From positions 359,383,974-359,447,973 of the forward strand of contig NC_058519.1 in NCBI RefSeq assembly GCF_904849725.1: DNA of 64,000 nt, given 5' to 3'. How positions within the stretch are numbered: position 1 is the stretch's first letter; the number at the start of each line of letters is the position of its first letter. Below the pieces are notes generated by a model. That model saw nothing but the letters and a program-made list of their open reading frames with translations, did not search any database and was not told where the DNA came from. The DNA comes from Hordeum vulgare subsp. vulgare. Its lineage: Eukaryota; Streptophyta; Magnoliopsida; Poales; Poaceae. A program made the position numbers and the translations under genes. Positions 56,766-64,000 of the stretch are shown piece by piece.

Positions 56766-57642
56766 TGTCGGTGCACTAAAGACTGGGGTCTCCACTACCC
56801 CGGACTAGTGCACGGACACCGTGAGCCCCCTCCACAACGGCAAGGCGCATCGCTGGAGCATAGAGCGGAAGCAAGGCACGGAAGCCCACCAAGTACAGAC
56901 TACAAGCACCCGGAAAGCGCCCGCTTGCTGGGATTGAAGAAGAGGGCCCGGCAGGGAGCTCCCCGCCGGGAAGGAAGACACTAGCAAGGCAAGACCCTCC
57001 CGCCAAGGAATAAGGACTTAGCCCCGGCAAGCCATGCTTGCCGGGAAGATTGATGAGGCCTCGGCAGGCCATCACCTCCCCGTCGAGAGGTACAAGAAGA
57101 GCCCCCGGCAAGGTAACCCTACCGGGGAGGAAAAGAAGGCCCGAAGAGAGGCGTGGGCCCAGGGGGCCTTCGCGTCCTATGATTGCTTCTACCGATGAAC
57201 ACGCCACCGCCGATGCATGGACCACGCCTCCGCTCACACGCCGGCGCAACACCCCGACGTTGCCATGTGTGGGTACGTGTCCAACTCCCCCTGACAAGGA
57301 CACTTTGGCAGGCGGCACCGCTGTTCCACTCCTGAACCCACACCCTATGAGCCACTGTGATGACACCTTCGCCTATAAAAGGAGGCCCGAGGATCAATAG
57401 AAGGGACTTTTGGCTTTTTGACCAATCAAAAGGCCGTAAGAGGACAGATCTACAGTAAACTAAAACAAATAACTGAACACATGCAGGAGTAGGGTTTTAC
57501 GCACAACGCGACCCCAACCTGGATAAAAACAACCTTGCCGGGCCCTGACTGTTGGTTCTGCTCTTGCCGCGACTCCTCTCCCCACCAAACCAGCAAAAGG
57601 GGACCGTTGAGGCCCCCAGAGGTGTCGATCCTTTCACCGACA
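56766..57642 (+). repeat. 3' LTR of element E
   Basis: 877 bp, ends CTTTCACCGACA, followed by the AGGGG duplication. It is shorter than the 5' LTR by small deletions, for example before CTGTTCCACTCCTGAACC near 57320. Confidence 0.88.
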
Positions 57643-57960
57643 AGGGGGACTCCTGAGCATCGTCACTCAGGGGCCGAACTACGCTCGTAGACCCTTCCTC
57701 CTTTGGGTCGTCCTTGGTTTCCGGTCGGCTCAATCATGGGGAGGTACGCGCGGGGAGGGCCCTACCGTCGCAGAGTGCTGAAAAAGTTCTAAAGTTTCAA
57801 AATCCTCGATGTGTTCCCCTCACCATCGCGTCTCAAGGGCCTAACTATGCTCGTAGCCCCTTCCCCTTTTGGGCCGTCCTGGAATTCCTATCGGTCCATC
57901 CGCTGCGATGGTACGCACGGGGCGGGCCCTGCCGACGCACAGCCTCACAGCAAACATGAA
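57643..57960 (+). repeat. R2 repeat units c (rest) and d of element C
   Basis: Unit c resumes with AGGGGGACTCCTGAGCATCG and has the hairpin at 57650-57673. Unit d (about 57815-57955) is degenerate but has GGGCCTAACTATGCTCGTAG and GGGCGGGCCCTGCCGACGCA. Confidence 0.7.
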
Positions 57961-58090
57961 AGGAACGAGGCAAAGAAAACATTCTAGTATTCGTGTATTA
58001 CAAGCCTTGACAAGTTCACGAAAACGCAAATGAGTTTGACGCCTCCACGAGGCATGATGTGCATTGCAGGAAAAAGACACGGAGAAGAAA

Positions 58091-59310
58091 TCAGGAGGAG
58101 CGGCCGCCGGTCGCTCCCTCCTCAGGGGGTTGGTTGTTAGCATCAACGGCGTCGTCTTCCCCGCCGTCGGCTTCAACGGCATCCGGAGACGAGGGAACTG
58201 CGACGCGGGTGAACCTCTTCACCAACGCCCCCATGGGGCCCTTCACCGTCTCCGCGGCGCGGTCACGGGCTTCGACAGGGACCGACAGGATCAGGGAGTT
58301 GAAGTCTAACCCCGGATCACGAAGATGAAGGTGACTGAAGACGTGCATCACGACCTTGGAGAAAAGGTCACGACACTCGTTGTGCACGATCTTGTCTACC
58401 TGGATGACGGCATCCTCCAGCGCCATGGCGACCTCCGTCGTGAGCGCGGAAAAGCTGCCCTCTAGGATGGACAGAGGCTTGTCGAACCCGTCCTGGCAGA
58501 GGGAGCGGAGTGTTGTGTGAAGCTTGAGCTCAACGTCAGGGAAGCAGGCCAGCTTCGCGTCCTTCTTCCTCTCGGCCGCGGCGAGAGCTTCCCCATGGGC
58601 ATCAAGGAGGGGCTTCCTCGAGGTGGCCTCCTTGCCCTGCTCGTCCAAGCGTGCCTGCTACGCGCCCAGGAGATTCGCCTCCTGGGATAGATCTTCTTCC
58701 GGGCGTCAAGCTTGGCCTCGCGGGCCTCGAGTCCCTCCTCCCGCAGGCGACGCTGCTCGGCTATCTTGGCATGTTCCCCTTGGAGGGCCTGCGGGCAGGC
58801 CTCCGCCTCTTCGCAGCGTTTCGTAGCCACCTCGGCTACCTTCACCGCCTCCTCATGCGCAGCGCGGGCGGCCTTGGCCTCCCTCTCGCCCTTCCTCCTC
58901 TCGACTGCGACCTTGCCCAGGGCAGTGAAGACCGCGGTCAGGATGCCCTAGGTGAATACCGAGGTCCTCTGGACCTCCCCATAAAGAGCCTCCAGTGTTG
59001 TCGTGAGAAGTGCCGCCAGGGAGGCAGCGCCGCGAGGGGAAGGGGGCTCCGAAGGCTGCCAGGAGGTTGGAGGCATTGGCGCATCAGTAGGCTGAGGGCC
59101 CTCCGGAGTGTGCCCCTCGGGCAACGGCGCCACCACGACCGCCTCAGGACGCTTCGGGGGGTCGGAGGGAGCGATGATCAAGGCCTGGGAGGTCACCGCG
59201 CGAGCCTCCCCCTCTCCATCGGCTGGCGGCGACGTGTTGGAGAGGGCCGACGGTGCGTCATGAGTCGCCTTCGGCATGACGCCCGTCTTCTTGCTCTTCG
59301 CCCTCGGCAA
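58091..59310 (-). pseudogene. Antisense extra ORF of element C
   Basis: Three overlapping minus-strand frames in order: 59310-58948 (basic, Pro-rich; MPRAKSKKTGVMPKATHDAP), 58845-58462 (coiled-coil type; EEAEACPQALQGEHAKIAEQ), and 58648-58091 (LDAHGEALAAAERKKDAKLA, HTTLRSLCQDGFDKPLSILE and LEDAVIQVDKIVHNECRDLF). Two frameshifts separate them. The last part, with its CRDLFSKVVMHVFSHLHLRD block, is well preserved. It resembles the C-terminal part of antisense ORFs of Tat-lineage elements by layout; the N-terminal part would be beyond 59530 and is lost to L3. The function is unknown. Confidence 0.55.
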
Positions 59311-59530
59311 GACGACGTCCTAGGACATCAGGCCAAATACGGAATCAGTCAAGCATGGACTACGGACGCCCATGGCCTGCCAAGACAAGTGAGTCACTCT
59401 CCGGGGTCTATACACCTCTTCTTCTTCACCGCCCCGCACCGGCGGGAGCAACAGGGCCACCAACGGAGTGGGCGAGCACAGTGCCTCACACTTTCCACCG
59501 ACGGAGGCAGGATGCGCCAAGGATGACCCA

Positions 59531-62500
59531 TGTGGGGACCCCGACTTATGAGTTGAGATCACCGAATGAACGTGCTCAGTGATCCCAGAGATCAATGCTC
59601 AACAAACACACAGATGCTGAATAATAAGAGTCTTACATCCAAGTACCGAAAAATAACAACACGTGACCATTAAGGTCAAGTTCACGAGGTAGGGCCTATA
59701 AGGCCAAATCACACTGATACATCTAGTAGTAGAAATCTTAGGGCTAAGCGGGTGCCCATGCCATCAGCCTACACTAACAGGCATTCTGACTGGGAAGCGT
59801 CCTAGTTCGTAGGGCCATCTCCGATGACATACTCTTCTCCAAACTCCGGTCCTTCCATGTCTGGTCAATAATATAACCAGTGGCAAGCCAATGAGTACTA
59901 TAAATGTACTCGCAAATATCCCATGATATGAACAATGCAATTGGTAGAATAACAAGTAATATGTAGTTTTGGTGGATAACATCTTAACTGTAAATAAACA
60001 TGTTCATGGATGTGCAACATAAGCTAGATGGTATTTAGAAGAACAGCTTGCAGATATCAATATATCTGTTAAGGGTTGAACACTCTGGGTTCACCGATAT
60101 GCCAAGTCACCAAACTTGGTCACATCAACTCTTTCACATAAGTCCTTAAACACACAGACACTTGGTTTATGCGGAAACTACTAAACGTAGTTTAAGCAAC
60201 ACCACCCAACTGTCCTTGACCATGAACACGACTATTCCAATAGTTTTACACTCTACAGAGGTTGTACGCTGTACCCACAAGATCCGGGAAACTTCCGTGT
60301 CATCCTAGACTCGCGGTATTTAACATACCCGAGGTAAGTACCCGATCAATGCCTTTCCCCTGACGATACTAGACAAAGAGGTCCACTCGATTGGTACCTA
60401 GCCCACATGATGTACGTCTTACGAGCATCGACTTTGGACAGTATCATCCATGCGGGGACCAACGGTGTGCCCGGAACACGTACAAACGGCTTAGTCGCCC
60501 TACCTGGCACGACCTCGTCACGAGAGTGACCACACAGCACTCCCGCAACTAGTAATGTGGCTCTTTGCTAGCACCGACCAGAGTAATTAACAAAGCCCCA
60601 TCCCATAAAGGGGTAACGTGGTCACACATGTAAGGTTGGGACGGTCGACACATCATAAATCTAATCCCATTTCCGAAACCACTCACACCAAAATACCCGG
60701 TGCCCACTTCTCCAAAAGAGGCCACCTAACTCATCATCACCCTCGGGCATTAGTGGCACCCGACGGGGTTTTCATTAACCTTCATTATATACCATCATCA
60801 TGCTCATGCTTCTACTATGTGTGGCTCAACTTGTCAACATGGTATTAGCGTGACCCTCATAGGTGGTAGGATCATGCTCAAAATGCAAATGCTCCGGAGG
60901 AGCCATCGGTAACATCACTTCAATGATTTACCTATACTTATGATCATATGCAACGGAAATATTTTCTCTACTTAGCATGCAATGTAACATATGCTCAAAC
61001 ATGGACAAAGGGCTACTTGCCTTGATCAACTAAGTATCCGGCGTCTTTGGGGTCTTCAAGTCCAACTCCTTCGTCAAACCTGGTTTCTATCGTCGTAATA
61101 AATAAAAAGCAAAAAGTAGCTCACTCAAAAACATATCACAAAATCACTTTAAAAATGTTGCTTTATTCTGATAAATCCATATTGTTATTTTAAAAATATT
61201 TTTCTCTCGTTTTAGTGAAAGGAATATTTTTTAAATCATTTTAACACAAGCAAAACTATTCCAAATAACCCTTTTTAATTATTATAAAATAGAAAGTTGT
61301 TTCAAAATTTGTACAAGGGCTTTGTTAAATACTACTCATTTTTAGAAGAATTATGGTGGAAGAATAATAAAAATATTCTAAATAATTTTTTTTTATAAAA
61401 ACCTTTCAAAAATAGATTTAACAGAAAAAGGAAAAGGGGCTCGGGCTCAGGCCTGGCTTGGCCTGTGGTTTAGGCCGGCCCAGCTAGCCAGCCAGCCTAG
61501 TGGAAGAATAATAAAAATATTCTGAATAATTATTTTTATAAAAACCTTTCAAAAACAGATTTAACAGAAAAAGGAAAAGGGGCTCGGGCTCAGGCATGGC
61601 TTGGCCTGTGGCTTGGGCCGGCCCAGCTAGCCACCCAGCCAGCCACCCAGCCCAGGCGCGCGTGCAGCCAGGTTCAAACCTGACGCACGGGCCCCTGCGG
61701 TCAGCGGCAGAGAGGAGAGAAGGGAAGAGACAGGACCCACTGATAGGTGAGCACCACCTGCCGGGGTCATCTTCCACCTCGGGACAGAGAGGAGGAGAGA
61801 CGCGCCAGCGAGGCTACCGACGGCCTCAAGCGTAACCAAAGGCAGAAATGGGTCCAGCTAACCGCCGCCTACCTGCTGGCGGTCGAGGGGTCGACGGGGA
61901 GGCCCTGGTTCACGGCGACGAGGAGGCTACGATGAAGCAGTTTGGGAGGCCGATGAACTAGGTGCTATGGGCATGCATAAGCTTGGGGAGGTGATGGGGA
62001 AGCTCCCTGAGGTTGCTAGGATCATGAAGGAGGTGAAAGGAGCACCGGAGTTGGCCCGTAGCCCGAGTTCGACGGAGCTTCAAAACGGCGGGGCCTCGGT
62101 CGATCTCGAGCACAGGAGCTCGTTGTGCTCAAATGGAGGGGTTAGGGGTGGACTTCAGGCTCTGAAGAGGTGGGATGGAGGTGCTGGAGCGATGGGGAGG
62201 CCCTATTTCTAGTCTCCCGACAATGTACAAAGCCGGTGGCGCCGGTGGTTTCACCGTAGCTCGCAGGAGCAACAGTGAGCCTTCGGGGTCGAAACCACGG
62301 TATGCGAATGTGGTTTAGGACCTGCATGACCCGCTGAGAGGGAGAGTGAGCGAGGAGGAGCGTGCATGTGTGGCTATGGTCTTCTCCTTGGATCTTGCGC
62401 GCGTGGGCATGCGTCACTCCGGTCGACAGAGCGAGAGAGGAGGGGGCCTGGGCTGCCCTGATACAGAGAGACGGTCGGGGACTCGAAATGGCAACAGGGG

Positions 62501-62820
62501 GAGGTTCGAACCGGCCGGGGCTCGCCACCTTAGCTTCGGGTGCACACAGCAGCGTGCCCACATCGTGGTTTTGGCCTTCCATGGCATGTTGGAGCGCTTT
62601 GGCCTTGTCTGGGCTATCCTGGGGCTTGGCCTGAAGATGCCATTTGGGAGCCGAGGGGCTCACTGTTGCCCATGGGAGTAGAGGAAAGAGGAGATGCTAA
62701 CATTGGCTCACATCTTAGAATGAGGATTTTGGGGATTTCTGCTTGGATTCAAAGAGGGCCCACTCTGCTACAGTTTGGGAGTGGTTCTGGCTACTTAATC
62801 AACGACTTTGGAGGGAAGAG
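59531..62820 (-). mobile_element. L3: LARD-like LTR (minus strand), truncated by F
   Basis: The minus strand ends GTCGGGGTCCCCACA at 59531. Near 60212-60230 it reads GTCGTGTTCATGGTCAAGGA, matching GTGTCCACGGTCATGG in L1 and GTGTCCACGGTTACAGG in L2. CGAGTACATTTATAGTACTC (about 59900) matches the CGAGTACTTTGG block of L2 near 32390. The GC-rich block is at 61440-62700 and an AT-rich middle at 61050-61440. Layout therefore fits an L1/L2-type LTR in reverse. It is cut at 62820 by LTR F, and its own TG start is not present. Confidence 0.6.
61357..61643. repeat. 144-bp tandem duplication in L3
   Basis: TGGAAGAATAATAAAAATAT starts both units (61357 and 61501). Both continue through GGAAAAGGGGCTCGGGCTCA to GGCCCAGCTAGCC. 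The unit spans the boundary between AT-rich and GC-rich sequence. Units differ at only a few positions. Confidence 0.85.
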
Positions 62821-64000
62821 TGATACATCTTCAACGTATCTGTAATTTTTGATGACTTCATGCTATTATCTTGTCAAACTTTGGATGTTTTGTATGCCTT
62901 TTATATGTTTTTGGGGACTAACCTATTAACTCAGTGCCAAGTGCCAGTTCCTATTGTTTTTCCGTGTTTTTGACCCTTTTTAGAGGAGGATTTTAAACGG
63001 AGTCCAAACGGAATAAAACTTCCGAAAAGATATTTTCCGAAATAGAAGAAGATCGGGAAGCTTGAGAACCAAGACAGGGGGCACCAGGGACCCCACAAGC
63101 CCCCTAGCCGCGGCCAGGGGGGCCGCGCCTCCCAGGCTTGTGGGCTCCCTGGGCCACCTCTGCGCTAGGTCTTTCGCCTATAAATTCCCATAAATTCTAG
63201 AAAAAATCAGGAGATCATCGAAAGTACTTTTCCGCCGCCACAAGCTTCTGTCTCTGCAAGATCCCATCTGGGGCACGTTCTGGTGGCTATTCGGAGGGGG
63301 GATTCGGATACAGAGGGCTTCTTCATCAACACCATGACCTCTCCGATGATGCGTGAGTAGTTCACCATAGACCTACGGGTCCATAGCTAGTAGCTAGATG
63401 GCTTCTTCTCTCTCTTGGATCTTGAATACAAAGTTCTCCATGATCTTCATGGAGACCTATCCGATGTAATCTTCTTTTGCGGTGTGTTTGTCGAGATCCG
63501 ATGAATTGTGGATTTATGATCAGATTATCTATGAATCTTATTTGAGTTTCTTCGGATCTCTCTTATGCATGATTTCATATCCTTGTAATTCTCTTCGAGT
63601 TGTGGGTTTTGTTTGGCCAGCTTGATCTATGATTCTTGCAATGGGAGAAGTGCTTGGTTTTGCGTTCATACCGTGCGGTGACCTCATCCAGTGACAGAAG
63701 GGGTAGCGAGGCACCCATCATGTTGTTGCCATCAAGGGTAAAAAGATGGGGTTTTCATCATTGGTTTGAGTTTATCCCTCTACATCATGTAATCTTGCTT
63801 AAGGCGTTACTCTGTTCGTCATGTACTCAATACACTAGATGCATGTTGGATAGCGGTCGATGTGTGGAGTAATAGTAGTAGATGCAGAAAGTATCGGTCT
63901 ACTTGTCTCGGACGTGATGCCTATATGTATGATCATTGCCTTAGATATCGTTATGACTTTGCGCGGTTCTATCAATTGCTCGACAGTAATTTGTTCACCC
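62821..64000 (+). repeat. Athila-like LTR F (runs off the window)
   Basis: Begins TGATACATCTTCAACG and follows the LTR of B base by base with moderate divergence, including the GTGCCAAGTGCCAGTTCCT block, AGTTCTCCATGATCTTCATG and AGCGGTCGATGTGTGGAGTA. The sequence to its left is L3 and not a family PPT, so it is the 5' LTR or a solo LTR. It is 1180 bp of an expected 1.6 kb. Confidence 0.8.
63084..63186 (+). promoter_or_regulatory. Hairpin plus TATA module in LTR F
   Basis: Arms CCAGGGACCCCACAAGCC (63084-63101) and GGCTTGTGGGCTCCCTGG (63135-63152) pair with one mismatch in 18. TATAAATT at 63179-63186 follows 26 nt later. Between the arms lies a second GC palindrome around CCGCGG. Confidence 0.65.

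Larger units (their letters stand above)
53183..57642 (+). mobile_element. Element E: 4.46-kb non-autonomous LTR element with antisense ORF
   Basis: Two LTRs (915 and 877 bp) flanked by perfect AGGGG duplications, PBS TTTGGCGCGCTAGGTAGGGG at 54100, and PPT GCCCGGGGGCTCC at 56753-56765. The 2.67-kb interior has no gag, protease, RT or integrase. On the minus strand it carries a 311-aa frame with a B3-like stretch. Sense orientation is fixed by the PBS and PPT. Mobility would depend on a helper element. Confidence 0.88.
48012..59530 (+). mobile_element. Element C: gypsy element with gag, protease and antisense ORF
   Basis: It has a 5' LTR, a PBS, gag and protease frames, an RT vestige, tandem non-coding repeats, and an extra ORF on the minus strand. 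Element E (53183-57642) is inserted in the third repeat unit, and L3 cuts C at 59531, so the 3' end is not seen. Gag and protease resemble Tat-lineage gypsy elements of grasses. Most of RT and all of integrase are missing, so it is non-autonomous or a decayed copy. Confidence 0.75.

Noticed and set aside
1..64000. A host gene anywhere in the window
   Set aside because: No frame shows a recognisable plant protein apart from the tentative B3-like piece in E; all long credible homologies are to retroelement proteins.

Overview
This window looks like intergenic DNA of a large-genome grass, most probably Triticeae (wheat, Aegilops, barley or rye). That is inferred from the kinds of repeat present: Athila-like Ty3/Gypsy elements with long LTRs starting TGATAYRT, solo LTRs of about 4 kb starting TGTRACATCC, and gypsy elements with an LTR starting TGAGGGAGTC that carry an antisense extra ORF. 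I found no host gene, rRNA, tRNA or CRISPR. Essentially everything is LTR retrotransposon, nested and mostly decayed. Family names are avoided because they cannot be confirmed from sequence alone; I use letters.

Layout. 1-3722: 3' internal region and 3' LTR of an Athila-like element (Z, + strand). 3723-4348: a 626-bp block I cannot assign. 4349-20690: Athila-like element A (+), with LTR, gag and protease but no RT or integrase; its 5' LTR is split at 4613/14704 by a full-length but dead Athila-like element G (- strand, 4614-14703) that has gag, protease, RT, RNase H and integrase remnants. 20690-41667: a gypsy element H1 (+) consisting of a protease fragment, an antisense extra ORF with a Transposase_28-like ('putative gypsy type transposon') domain, and a 3' LTR. 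H1 is broken by three insertions: L1 (21109-25075, TSD AAGCA), L2 (28742-32846, TSD GGGG) and B (33100-39928, TSD GGTCG). B is a structurally complete non-autonomous Athila derivative with two 1618-bp LTRs and an intact gag-derived ORF.

41668-46138: H2, a second truncated copy of the H family with its 3' LTR. 46139-47569: H3, a third fragment. 47570-48011: the start of an LTR (D) that is cut by element C. 48012-59530: gypsy element C (+) with 5' LTR, gag, protease, a vestige of RT, tandem non-coding repeats and an antisense extra ORF. C contains element E (53183-57642, TSD AGGGG), a 4.46-kb non-autonomous element with an antisense ORF resembling part of a plant B3 DNA-binding domain. C is cut at 59531 by L3, a roughly 3.3-kb LTR-like sequence on the - strand. 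L3 is cut at 62821 by another Athila-like LTR (F) that runs off the window.

How the parts relate. The implied insertion order is H3, then D, then C, then L3, then F, a chain five deep. None of the non-autonomous elements (A, B, E, H) encodes its own RT or integrase, so any movement must have used enzymes from autonomous relatives. The most interesting signals are structural rather than coding: a GC-rich palindrome about 26-36 nt upstream of the TATA box in every Athila-like LTR here, tandem hairpins with compensatory changes in element C, PPT-like twin hairpins about 2 kb before the real PPT, a hairpin just after the gag stop shared by A and B, and three families that each carry an antisense ORF.
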